DNA from: Candidatus Hodarchaeota archaeon
Lineage (GTDB): Archaea > Asgardarchaeota > Heimdallarchaeia > Hodarchaeales > YT1-057
Assembly: GCA_016839955.1 (NCBI GenBank)
Contig: JAEOTI010000706.1
Location: 1 to 8,018, forward strand
Direction: 5' to 3'
DNA: 8,018 nucleotides
How positions within the stretch are numbered: the stretch's first letter is position 1; each line of letters starts with the position of its first letter. The notes beneath the pieces are model-generated. The model saw only the letters and a list, made by a program, of their open reading frames with translations, ran no database searches and was not told the DNA's origin. The position numbers were made by a program, and so were the translations under genes. This document shows, piece by piece, positions 1 through 7,082 of this stretch.

Positions 1-610
1 TATTTTATTGTCGATCACTGTAGTATTACTAGAGGAGACTAAGTAAACACCAATACCGCTATTATTATAAAGAGAATTATTGGTAATAGTACTATTTCCC
101 GAAGAAGTTAGGTAAATACCAGTATCGCTGTTGTTGAGTAACATATTATTATTAAGAGTGTTGTGAGGCGAGTTAAACATGTAAATACCATATTTACTAT
201 TATCAGAAACGAAATTGTTGATTAAAGTACTAGAATTCGAAGATCTTTGGTAAATACCAGAGACATCATTACCAATTATTGTGTTATTTTCAACTCTAGC
301 GCTATTAGAATAGACAAGATAAATACCGTAGGAATTATAGGAGGAAGTATTATTGGTAATTATACCAAAATTCGAAGAATGTAAGTAAATGCCCTGATTA
401 TTATTTTTCGAGAAATTGTTGTTGAAAACAATGCAATGATTAGAAAAAGACAGAAGAATACCATTCTTACTGTTATTAGAAATAGAATTGTTAGTAATGG
501 TATTATTATTAGAAAATGAAAGGAATATACCTTGCATATTATTATTGACAATGGTATTATTAGCAATATATCCATTCGTTACATTAAAAAGATTTATTCC
601 ATGATAACCT
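1..610 (-). repeat. Tandem beta-helix coil repeats (about 69-72 nt period) inside the coding region
   Basis: On the plus strand, variants of gtaaatacc recur near 44, 112, 181, 249, 322, 385, 455 and 525. On the coding strand these read G-I-Y or similar. Spacing is about 63-72 nt, matching one coil of 23-24 residues. The units are degenerate, so this is an old protein repeat under structural selection and not a recent DNA tandem array. Confidence 0.75.
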
Positions 611-975
611 CCATTTATGAGACAATTACTGATTCTAAAATTAAGGTCGGAATTATAGATACTTATCAAATTGGTCGAACCAGAATCAAGGAAATTGAAA
701 CCATTAATTTGATAAGGATTCGATGACGTTCCATTTCCTTGCCATCCTTCAGCAGCCGCTTGATCTCTGAAATCAGTATTTCCATCGATAAAAATTGGAT
801 TATGATCCTCAAATTGGATCGAAAATGACATCTGGTAAGACGAATATATTTCGTGATCCTGTAATTGCTTTATACTGGACTTAAATTTATAAGATTCAAT
901 AGAAATTTGATTTGGGATTAAAATGCTTAAAAAAAGCAGAATAATAATCATAAAGATCAAGTTATTCTTTTCCAT
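1..975 (-). CDS. Secreted right-handed parallel beta-helix (NosD-like) protein, 3' end outside window
   Basis: Reading from ATG at 975-973 on the minus strand, 325 codons stay open to the left edge, so the C-terminus lies outside. Residues 1-25 are a short charged start followed by a hydrophobic stretch (IFMIIILLFLSILI), which looks like a signal peptide or membrane anchor. A linker follows. At about 64-92 is a head motif, IDGNTDFRDQAAAEGWQGNG then TSSNPYQING, typical of archaeal NosD-like beta-helix proteins. From about residue 100 to the end come Asn-rich coils of 23-24 residues, each with a G-I-Y/F/L turn and an NN-S/T-I turn; these stack into a beta-helix. The protein is probably outside the cell, as a surface or adhesin-like protein; its ligand cannot be read from the sequence. 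N-X-S/T sequons are very frequent (well over ten), so it could be heavily N-glycosylated. It is divergent from the sugar epimerase gene. A weak TATA-like TTTAAAATA lies about 50 bases upstream. Family assignment is firm; role is unknown. Confidence 0.85.
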   Translation of the reverse strand, partial: MEKNNLIFMIIILLFLSILIPNQISIESYKFKSSIKQLQDHEIYSSYQMSFSIQFEDHNPIFIDGNTDFRDQAAAEGWQGNGTSSNPYQINGFNFLDSGSTNLISIYNSDLNFRISNCLINGGYHGINLFNVTNGYIANNTIVNNNMQGIFLSFSNNNTITNNSISNNSKNGILLSFSNHCIVFNNNFSKNNNQGIYLHSSNFGIITNNTSSYNSYGIYLVYSNSARVENNTIIGNDVSGIYQRSSNSSTLINNFVSDNSKYGIYMFNSPHNTLNNNMLLNNSDTGIYLTSSGNSTITNNSLYNNSGIGVYLVSSSNTTVIDNKI

Positions 976-1157
976 AACCAAAAACCTATTTAAAATCCAA
1001 AATTTTCAAGATTGAAATCGTATTTTAAATCATTTCAACTGAAAGCTTGGAAGTGATACTAGAGAACTTAAAGTTATTTTTATAGGGTTATTCTTACTGA
1101 TTTGAGAAGGATATTAGTAGCCTAGTACACTGTAAGAGTTGTGACTTGAGCGAAAGC

Positions 1158-1175
1158 TTATTCTCTATAGAATAA
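1158..1175. promoter_or_regulatory. Perfect inverted repeat in the divergent intergenic region (possible operator)
   Basis: TTATTCT, a 4-base spacer CTAT, then AGAATAA form a perfect 7-bp inverted repeat. It sits 182 bases upstream of the beta-helix start and 145 bases upstream of the epimerase start, where a regulator of either gene could bind. It has no T-run after it, so it does not look like a terminator. In AT-rich DNA a chance palindrome is possible. The rest of 976-1320 shows only AT-rich DNA with candidate TATA-like stretches (for example TTTTTATAATA at 1224-1234) that I cannot verify. Confidence 0.3.
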
Positions 1176-1320
1176 TTTCTTAATAACCTTGACAAAGCTG
1201 AAAGTTGAGTTATCAAAGGGACATTTTTATAATAATGAAGGATAAAATTATTAGATTTGATTAGTGGTAAGATTTTTTCTCTTGAAATTGACAGTCTTGA
1301 AGAATGAGGTAGAATAGCTT

Positions 1321-2259
1321 TTGAAAGCAAAGAAAATACTTGTGACTGGAGGAGCAGGTTTTATAGGCAGTGAACTTGTACGAAACTTGTCTAATGATTC
1401 AACAATAGATGAAATTCATATTTTAGATAAAGTAATTTCAAATATTAAGTATAATGAAAAAAAAATAATCTTACATGAGCATGATTTATTATTGGATGTA
1501 CCTAAAACCCTTTTTGCAGGAAATAGTTTTGAAGAAGTATATCATTTAGCAGGAAGCTCAAGTTACAGAAACTCTTTAAATTTTCCGATTTTGGATTTGG
1601 ATTTGAATTGCAAAACAACTTTGAAAATCTTGAAACTCCTTTCTAAAGAGAAAAAAACGCAAAATTTTATTCTAGCATCTTCTGCGGCCGTATATGGATC
1701 TCCTAAACTACTTCCTATTAAGGAGACCCAGAATAGAAATCCTATTTCTCCCTATGGTATAAGCAAACTATCCGCAGAAAATTATGTTAGTTTTTATTGT
1801 AAGGAACATGGAATTAATGCTAAAATTGCCCGAATGTTTTCAACCTATGGACCTGGGCAAGAAAAATTAGCTGTTTTTGATATTACTAAACGATTGTTTG
1901 AAAATCCCAAATCATTGGTGTTACAAGGTAATAAAAATGCTTCAAGAGATTTTCTTCATATTAAAGATGTTGTGAACGGTTTGATTATTATTTGTAGAAA
2001 AGGTACTGTTGGAGAAGCATATAACCTCGCTTCTGGTATCGAAACGAGCATATTAGAGCTTACAACTAATATTTCAGAAATCATGGGATTGAGTCCAGAA
2101 ATAAGATTTAAAACATCTGGTTACGAACAGATAACTCCTGTTAGATGGCAAGGAGATATTAGAAAAATTAAATCATTGGACTTTAAACCTACATATAATC
2201 TTAAAACAGGTTTAGAAAATACAATATCATGGATCCAAGAAAAATTCGCATCACATTAA
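1321..2259 (+). CDS. NAD-dependent sugar epimerase/dehydratase (extended SDR family)
   Basis: This 312-residue protein is a full-length extended short-chain dehydrogenase of the GalE/RfbB type, acting in the cytoplasm on a nucleotide sugar. Visible features: the Rossmann motif GGAGFIG at 10-16; Asp36 at the end of beta-2, which selects NAD(H) over NADP(H); LAG at 76-78; SSAAVYG at 120-126 with the likely catalytic Ser121; the YxxxK pair Tyr145/Lys149 in SPYGISK; ARMFSTYGPGQ at 170-180; and SRDFLHIKDVV at 208-217, the usual sugar-nucleotide contact region. The exact reaction (4-epimerase, 4,6-dehydratase or 4-reductase) cannot be settled from these motifs. The start is TTG at 1321; GAGGT about 12 bases upstream could be a ribosome site, and the Rossmann motif leaves no room for a later start. 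It is the first gene of the plus-strand glycan set, 192 bases before the sulfotransferase, and probably supplies a sugar donor for the glycan. Confidence 0.9.
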   Translation: MKAKKILVTGGAGFIGSELVRNLSNDSTIDEIHILDKVISNIKYNEKKIILHEHDLLLDVPKTLFAGNSFEEVYHLAGSSSYRNSLNFPILDLDLNCKTTLKILKLLSKEKKTQNFILASSAAVYGSPKLLPIKETQNRNPISPYGISKLSAENYVSFYCKEHGINAKIARMFSTYGPGQEKLAVFDITKRLFENPKSLVLQGNKNASRDFLHIKDVVNGLIIICRKGTVGEAYNLASGIETSILELTTNISEIMGLSPEIRFKTSGYEQITPVRWQGDIRKIKSLDFKPTYNLKTGLENTISWIQEKFASH

Positions 2260-2451
2260 TTTATGATGTTGATACATTTATATTCTAGCTTATAAAAGGA
2301 AGAAATATCTCCATTCAAGAATCGAACGAATTCAACCTGTTTTGTGATAATCTACAGAGGAAGAATTATTCTTAATTTACCTAATACTTTTAACCAAATG
2401 ATTAAGTAGAGTTTTTTAGATAAAAATTACAACCTTTCAAGCGTGGGTTTC

Positions 2452-3279
2452 ATGGTTCTTCCTAATTTTCTAATTATTGGTGCTCAAAAAGCTGGAACGA
2501 CAACTCTCCAAAGAGTTCTTAATCTGCACCCAAATATTTTTATGTCTAAACCTAAGGAATTAAATTACTTTTTCTTTGATAAATATTATAATAAAGGATT
2601 AAAGTGGTACAAAAAGCACTTTAAAGGATATGCTGGTGAACAATGGGTCGGTGAGGCTTCACCAGGATATATTGTTGCAGAAAATGCCCCTAAAAGAATA
2701 AAAACTGATTTAGGGGATGTAAAAATAATAATTACAATAAGAAATCCTATAGATCGTGCTTATTCACAGTATTGGGATAATAGGAGATCGTTGATAGAGA
2801 AATATAATTTTGAGGAAGCAATTAAGCATTCTCCTATTACTTGGAGAAAAGGAGAAAGAGGATATCTAGCTAGAGGTATTTATATAAGAGATATAAAGCG
2901 ATATCTAGAATATTTTGAGAGAGATCAAATGTTAATACTATTAATGGATGAATTAATAAGTGATCCACAAAATTATTTCAACAAATGTTTTAGGTTCCTA
3001 GACTTAGCACCGATAGAAGTTTCTAACAAAAATATTCGTTCTAATCCGCCAAGAATAAGAAACAATAACTTTTATAAATTTTTCTTAGAAAATCCAAAGT
3101 ATTGTAAATATATCAAAATTCCTTTAAGATCAATAATTTTTAGATGGGGTAAACTGGAAACATGGAAATATCCTCCAATGGACATTGAAACCAGAAAAAA
3201 ACTTGGAGAAGTCTTTTTCAACTCTAATAAAGAACTTGAGGGACTCTTACAAGAAGATCTTTCTCATTGGATGAGATGA
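2452..3279 (+). CDS. PAPS-dependent sulfotransferase (heparan sulfate sulfotransferase-like)
   Basis: The protein (275 residues from ATG 2452) transfers sulfate from 3'-phosphoadenylyl sulfate to a hydroxyl or amine, most likely on a sugar. Numbered from the alternative GTG start at 2443, the motifs are: the 5'-phosphosulfate loop PNFLIIGAQKAGTTTL at 7-22, with the conserved Lys16 and Gly-Thr-Thr 18-20; GEASPGY at 70-76, where Glu71 sits at the usual catalytic-base position; and the 3'-phosphate site IRNPIDRAYSQY at 99-110, with Arg100 and Ser108. The segment RGIYIRDIKRYLEYFERDQM at 144-163 is the typical later helix and strand. Length matches single-domain bacterial and archaeal members. I prefer ATG 2452 because it puts MVLPNFLIIG at the N-terminus as in relatives; neither start has a clear ribosome site. 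No signal peptide is seen, so it is cytoplasmic, acting on a nucleotide- or lipid-linked sugar. A TATA-like stretch at about 2412-2424 could give a short-leader transcript. The acceptor is unknown. Confidence 0.9.
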   Translation: MVLPNFLIIGAQKAGTTTLQRVLNLHPNIFMSKPKELNYFFFDKYYNKGLKWYKKHFKGYAGEQWVGEASPGYIVAENAPKRIKTDLGDVKIIITIRNPIDRAYSQYWDNRRSLIEKYNFEEAIKHSPITWRKGERGYLARGIYIRDIKRYLEYFERDQMLILLMDELISDPQNYFNKCFRFLDLAPIEVSNKNIRSNPPRIRNNNFYKFFLENPKYCKYIKIPLRSIIFRWGKLETWKYPPMDIETRKKLGEVFFNSNKELEGLLQEDLSHWMR

Positions 3280-3305
3280 AGATTCATTAAGCTTATGATT
3301 TTGAA

Positions 3306-3327
3306 TTGTGTCCCACAAGATTTTTTT
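3306..3327 (+). terminator. Hairpin plus T7 tract after the sulfotransferase gene
   Basis: TTGTG (3306-3310), a TCC loop and CACAA (3314-3318) form a short 5-bp stem, followed by a run of seven T at 3321-3327. It lies 26 bases after the sulfotransferase stop. In archaea the T-tract alone can end transcription. The stem is short, so the T-tract is the stronger evidence. Confidence 0.4.
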
Positions 3328-3423
3328 CAGATATTTTGATTTCATTTGTCAACAAGACAACTTTAAATCATGACTCGTAATAATACACATTTGAAATCTT
3401 TTAATTTTCTTCTAAATTATTTT

Positions 3424-3804
3424 CTAATCATAAATGTTTGTAGCAGCATCTCGTGCTTTCCTAGATTTAACTTTCAATTTTTCTTGGTCTTGCCAGTTTT
3501 CTATAATCCAATTAACTGTTTCCTCGATTTTTCCCTTTGAATGGATGTTTCCCTCTGAAGAAGAAGCAACAAATTCACGATTGTATAAATCAGCTAGAAT
3601 AACTGGGATTCCACAAAATAAAGCTTTATATTTGCTTGCAGATGGAATGGTTCCTAATAATAAAGCAAAATCTGCTGTAGAAAAATATTTAGCTAATTTG
3701 TAGCTTTCTACTGGATCCGAAACGTATAATAATACTTTATGTTGTTTTGCAATCTCATGAATTGTTTTTACTCTTATGACATTGTCATAAAAGATCCAAA
3801 ATTC
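3424..3804 (-). pseudogene. C-terminal fragment of a glycosyltransferase (GT-B, GT4-like), N-terminal half lost
   Basis: On the minus strand a frame is open from 3804 to a TAG at 3426-3424, giving 126 codons with no usable start; an in-frame TAA lies at 3807-3805. The translation begins EFWIFYDNVIRVKT and carries a GT-B C-terminal domain: PVESYKLAKYFSTADFALLL, then GTIPSAS, then the FCGIPVILAD loop, ending in a helical tail NWQDQEKLKVKSRKARDAA. It resembles the intact glycosyltransferase at 4367-5560, where SSRELAKFMQAADLGCWFG then SIPSAS occupies the same place. The donor-site Glu expected after IPSAS is missing here (KYKALFCG). The N-terminal half, needed for acceptor binding, is absent, and the piece directly upstream is from an unrelated epimerase. 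The reading frame has stayed clean, so decay is recent or the fragment is still constrained. I call it a broken gene. Confidence 0.75.
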
Positions 3805-3953
3805 TTATCATCTTTCACTCCACTCTTTAGAATGCTGTTAAAGGAATATCGAAAGTTATTATCAATAGCAATGACTTCGTGACTGTTCTCAATAAGTTTA
3901 ACAACTAAATCACTTCCAAGTAGCCCATTTGCCCTTGTTACTAATATTTTCAT
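3774..3953 (-). pseudogene. N-terminal fragment of an NAD-dependent sugar epimerase, truncated
   Basis: From ATG 3953-3951 the minus strand reads MKILVTRANGLLGSDLVVKL then IENSHEVIAIDN, the first beta-alpha-beta unit of an extended SDR sugar epimerase. The frame ends at TAA 3776-3774 after about 59 residues, against roughly 300 for the family. The first Gly of the GxxGxxG dinucleotide loop is Arg (TRANGLLG where TGANGLLG is usual), explained by one GGG to AGG change. A GTG at 3962 is an alternative start. At about 3805-3820 the epimerase likeness stops and, in another frame, the glycosyltransferase tail begins, so a deletion probably joined two neighbouring genes. It is a different subtype from the intact epimerase at 1321-2259. 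The fragment cannot be a working enzyme. Confidence 0.75.
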
Positions 3954-4106
3954 AGTGTTCACATCGAAAAACGGAAGATTGTTATTTTAGTTCTGATGGT
4001 TCTCAAGCACGACATTAATTTTTATTGTAACCTTGAATTCACAAAAATCTCATGTCAATACAGTTGTAGAATCTCTTGAGGCGGAAGAGCATATGAACAG
4101 AATACC

Positions 4107-4259
4107 ATGGAACAGGTCACCCTTTTCAAACACTGTGTCCATCGACGTCTATATATAGCATGGGAGACAGCAAAGATCGCTAGTCAACATGCTGAGGAGG
4201 TTATTGGAAAAATTTTTTTTCTAGGGAGTGTCCCCGATATCGGGTTTTCAGCTATATAG
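4107..4259 (+). pseudogene. Unidentified coding relic of about 50 codons
   Basis: In one plus-strand frame ATG 4107 to TAG 4257 reads MEQVTLFKHCVHRRLYIAWE, then TAKIASQHAEEVIGK, then IFFLGSVPDIGFSAI. Upstream codons (AYEQNT) and codons after the TAG (SFLSKYHLSPVYCRIKKT) continue in protein-like style, so the TAG may be a premature stop in a larger lost gene. Composition is richer in G and C than the flanks. I do not recognise the family; a transposase piece is possible because other element remains lie in the window. The perfect palindrome CCCGATATCGGG at 4233-4244 lies inside it. The rest of the 404-base non-genic stretch 3963-4366 shows nothing I can name. Confidence 0.3.
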
Positions 4260-4366
4260 AGCTTTTTATCAAAATATCATCTCTCTCCAGTATATTGTAG
4301 AATAAAGAAAACAAAAATAATATTTGATATCGAAAGTCAATTAAAAGTAGCATTTAAGAACCTCAC

Positions 4367-5560
4367 ATGCGAATTGTTCAAGTGGTAGACTATTTTCAAC
4401 CTCAATTAGGTTATCAGGAAACATTTTTTGATGTTGAACTGAGAAGAAAGGGATTTAAAACTGCTATAATTACATCAGATCGCTTTTTTCCATTTATAGA
4501 TTATAATAATACTGTTAGGAAAATATTGGGTAATCGAATTTTTGGAACAAAAGGACATAACGAAATCAAAAAGATGGGATTTCACACGATTAATTTAAGA
4601 ATTCTTTTTGAGTATCATGCTTCAGTCATTTTTTTAGGACTTTGGCGTGCTTTAAATCGTTTGAATCCAGATTTAGTCATTGTGCATGGGATTTATAAAC
4701 CTTTAAGTATCATTTCTCATCTATGGTGTTTAATAAGAAGGAAGAAGATTGTAATTGATGATCATATGCTGATCAAGTCAGATAGTATATTCAAAAGACT
4801 TCTAATAACTATAATGGATTTAGTATACCGAGTATTACCTGATCCAACATTAGTATTTGTTGTTTCTGATGCACTGCTTGATTATTGGGGGAAAAAAAGG
4901 ATATTCAAAAAGATCGAGAAGATACCTCTGGGGGTTGACATGAAAACTTTTTTCCCAAACGAATCGGTCAGATATTCAGTACGAAAACAACTTGAAATTC
5001 CCAGTGAAGGATTTGTACTATTCTATTCTGGAAAGATAGTTCCTCAAAAAGAAGTGGAACGTATACTTCATTTCGGAAAAAAACTTTCAGAAGCTAGTAA
5101 AAAGGATATTCGACTGTTAATGATAGGTTCAGGAGAACCTACCTATCTTAAAAAGGTTAAGAGATTTGCAGATCAAGTTCAAATCCCTCTCTATCACTTT
5201 CCCATGGTTTCTAGTCGCGAATTGGCTAAATTTATGCAAGCTGCTGATTTAGGATGTTGGTTTGGCAGCATTCCCTCTGCATCAGTTCAGGAATTGGCAG
5301 CAGTTGGAGTTCCTTCATTATGCGCTAAAGGATTAGAGGCGAGTAGTGAAATATCTAAGAAAATTTTAGGAATGAACTATGAACCAGAGAAATTAACCAA
5401 CATCTTACAGAATCTTACAGAATTGATAGTTGATGAAAAAAAATTCAAAGCGATTCAACAATCAACTCGAATTTATGCTGAGAAGTATCTTTCCTACGAA
5501 AATATATCCAATTTGATACTAAAAAAGATTGGATTTCCTTCAAGGATTAGCGATTCTTAA
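4367..5560 (+). CDS. Glycosyltransferase, GT-B fold, GT4-like
   Basis: This 397-residue protein probably transfers a sugar from a nucleotide sugar to a growing surface glycan or lipid-linked acceptor at the inner face of the membrane. The N-terminal domain opens MRIVQVVDYFQPQLGYQETF, the usual GT4 first strand and glycine loop, with NPDLVIVHG at 100-108. The linker IPLGVDMKTFFP at 186-197 is the family's hinge. The C-terminal domain has FYSGKIVPQKEVERIL at 219-234, LLMIGSGEP at 250-258, then ELAKFMQAADLGCWFG at 285-300 and SIPSASVQELAAVGVP at 301-316. Glu309 fits the second Glu of the E-x7-E donor motif, but the first position is Ser301. No signal peptide; hydrophobic helices near 84-94 and 112-124 may touch the membrane. 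The stop is 69 bases before the pyruvyl transferase gene and no T-tract intervenes, so the two are probably one transcript. Sugar specificity is unknown. Confidence 0.88.
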   Translation: MRIVQVVDYFQPQLGYQETFFDVELRRKGFKTAIITSDRFFPFIDYNNTVRKILGNRIFGTKGHNEIKKMGFHTINLRILFEYHASVIFLGLWRALNRLNPDLVIVHGIYKPLSIISHLWCLIRRKKIVIDDHMLIKSDSIFKRLLITIMDLVYRVLPDPTLVFVVSDALLDYWGKKRIFKKIEKIPLGVDMKTFFPNESVRYSVRKQLEIPSEGFVLFYSGKIVPQKEVERILHFGKKLSEASKKDIRLLMIGSGEPTYLKKVKRFADQVQIPLYHFPMVSSRELAKFMQAADLGCWFGSIPSASVQELAAVGVPSLCAKGLEASSEISKKILGMNYEPEKLTNILQNLTELIVDEKKFKAIQQSTRIYAEKYLSYENISNLILKKIGFPSRISDS

Positions 5561-5629
5561 CAAAATTGAGATGACTTTCTATTTTGAAGGAAAAAGTCCA
5601 AAGCAGACTATATAGACGAAGGGATTAAA

Positions 5630-6997
5630 ATGAAAACGCAAAAGGGGAATGTTAACAATTACATTGAAGATCCTGTTCAAACGCCCTGGAATAATAAAGT
5701 TAAAGAATTTTTAGAACAGATTCGAATATTTAATGGAAAAGTAATTAGAGTAGGAATTATCGGAGCTCTTGGCTGTGGGGATATTGGAGATGAGGCAATG
5801 CTAGTAGCAATGGTGGAAAAATTGAAGACATGGCATACAGAAATGAAGTGCACTGTTTTCTCTGTTAATCCCAAATTGACGAAGTCTTATGTAAATGTGG
5901 ACTGCGTTCCCACACTTCATTACAATGAAAGAATTGGTGATATATCTCTCCATCTAATTGTCCATCTACTAGCGCGAATGGAAGATATAATAGTAAAACT
6001 AGTTGGAAATATCTTTGGTGGAGCACAATCATATAAAATAAGGGCTATTTGGCAGTTATTCTTTTTGCTGCAGAAGAAATATCTGATTGCATGTATAAAG
6101 AACTATAAAAAATCAGGAACCATCTCATCATTCTTCTGGAATGATCATCTCAGAAATCTGAGTAACATTGATGTTCTGATTGTTATAGGTGGAGGTTACT
6201 TCAACTCATGGCACTGGGGAAGCTTAATGCATCCATTTCTAACTACTATCGAATTGATGACATTACTCTCTAAACCTGTTATCATTAGTGGGATAAATTT
6301 AGGACCATTAAATGAAAAAGATAGGACTTTAATAAAAGAGACATTCAAGAAAGTACAATTGATAGGACTTCGGGATTGGAGAGAAAGTGTTCAAGAGCTA
6401 AAAAAAATTGGATTATTTGATAAGACGAAGGTTTTTTTCTCTACTGATGATGCCTTTTCACTCAAACCCGATCTTGAAGAGAATGAAAAACTAAAGAGAT
6501 TATTGACGAAACATAAAAAATTCGTTTTTGTACAAACTCATCCATTTTTGCTTACACACAATCAATCGAATATTTTGGTAGATAGACTCAGTGAAGTCAT
6601 TGATGAATTAGTGAAAAAGAATGATATTCATCTGATTATGTGTCCATTCCTTTTTGGAAGACGTACTTCAGCAGATTTAAGAACTTTAAGAAAAATATTT
6701 GCCAAACTCAAATTTAAGAATCAAGTTACATTACTCAAATATACTTTTTCACCAAGACAGTTGAAGTATATCGTTTCTAAAGCAACATGCACAATTTGTA
6801 CAAGACTTCACCCCTTTGTATTCTCTTTGAGTACAGGAGTTCCTGCTGCTGCAGTAGCTCTTGATGAATACTATCAAATGAAACTTAACGGAGTTACGAG
6901 AGGAACAAAAACATTATTTAAAATTTATAATTTTAAGGATAATTGGGTATCAAATCTAATTGAATTCGTTGAGATGACAATCAATCTAAAAGAATAA
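5630..6997 (+). CDS. Polysaccharide pyruvyl transferase family protein (CsaB/WcaK-like)
   Basis: A 455-residue member of the polysaccharide pyruvyl transferase family, whose known members move the enolpyruvyl group of phosphoenolpyruvate onto a sugar to make an acidic ketal. Visible features: VGIIGALGCGDIGDEAML at 41-58, the N-terminal GD-GDE loop; VLIVIGGGYFNSWHWG at 182-197; PVIISGINLGPL at 216-227; GLRDWRES at 246-253; STDDAF at 271-276; and the C-terminal CTRLHPFVFSLSTGVPAAAV at 390-409, with the conserved Arg-x-His in RLHP. It is longer than many members because of an N-terminal extension (1-38) and an insert at about 100-175. The start ATG 5630 is supported by AAGGGA 6-11 bases upstream. 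It follows the glycosyltransferase closely. Family members differ in use, and some may act in other sugar steps, so pyruvylation is inferred from family. Confidence 0.88.
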   Translation: MKTQKGNVNNYIEDPVQTPWNNKVKEFLEQIRIFNGKVIRVGIIGALGCGDIGDEAMLVAMVEKLKTWHTEMKCTVFSVNPKLTKSYVNVDCVPTLHYNERIGDISLHLIVHLLARMEDIIVKLVGNIFGGAQSYKIRAIWQLFFLLQKKYLIACIKNYKKSGTISSFFWNDHLRNLSNIDVLIVIGGGYFNSWHWGSLMHPFLTTIELMTLLSKPVIISGINLGPLNEKDRTLIKETFKKVQLIGLRDWRESVQELKKIGLFDKTKVFFSTDDAFSLKPDLEENEKLKRLLTKHKKFVFVQTHPFLLTHNQSNILVDRLSEVIDELVKKNDIHLIMCPFLFGRRTSADLRTLRKIFAKLKFKNQVTLLKYTFSPRQLKYIVSKATCTICTRLHPFVFSLSTGVPAAAVALDEYYQMKLNGVTRGTKTLFKIYNFKDNWVSNLIEFVEMTINLKE

Positions 6998-7049
6998 AAC
7001 AGAACTACATTTAACCATCAAAGTTAATAGTCCTCTTTGTAATTAGAAT

Positions 7050-7082
7050 CTTTTTCGCTTCTCTTTTAAAGATGTTTTTTTT
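7050..7082 (+). terminator. T-rich tract after the pyruvyl transferase gene
   Basis: A pyrimidine-rich run (CTTTTTCGCTTCTCTTTT) ends in eight T at 7075-7082, about 55-85 bases after the stop at 6997. Poly-T tracts are the usual archaeal transcription stop. There is no clear hairpin. Confidence 0.35.

Noticed and set aside
360..575. Minus-strand hydrophobic open frame (71 codons)
   Set aside because: It lies in another frame of the beta-helix gene; the Asn-rich coils give Ile/Leu-rich shadow translations.
1..610. Regularly spaced repeats as a CRISPR array
   Set aside because: The period of about 70 nt matches a beta-helix coil, the units are degenerate and the reading frame is continuous through them.
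532..726. Plus-strand 64-codon open frame
   Set aside because: Antisense to the continuous beta-helix frame, which has clear repeats and family motifs.
1094..1330. Minus-strand 78-codon open frame overlapping the epimerase start
   Set aside because: No recognisable motifs, no ribosome site, low-complexity Ser/Leu content; lies in the divergent intergenic region and overlaps the real epimerase start.
3346..3360. TTGTC-AACAA-GACAA hairpin as a second terminator
   Set aside because: Only a 5-bp AT-rich stem and no T-run after it; likely chance.
3434..3703. Plus-strand 89-codon open frame
   Set aside because: It is antisense to the glycosyltransferase C-terminal fragment, whose minus-strand translation has clear GT-B motifs.
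5573..5598. GACTTT...AAAGTC inverted repeat between the glycosyltransferase and pyruvyl transferase genes
   Set aside because: Six-bp stem with a 14-base loop and no T-tract; too weak to call a terminator or regulatory site.
5677..5874. Minus-strand 65-codon open frame
   Set aside because: Antisense shadow of the N-terminal GD-GDE region of the pyruvyl transferase gene.
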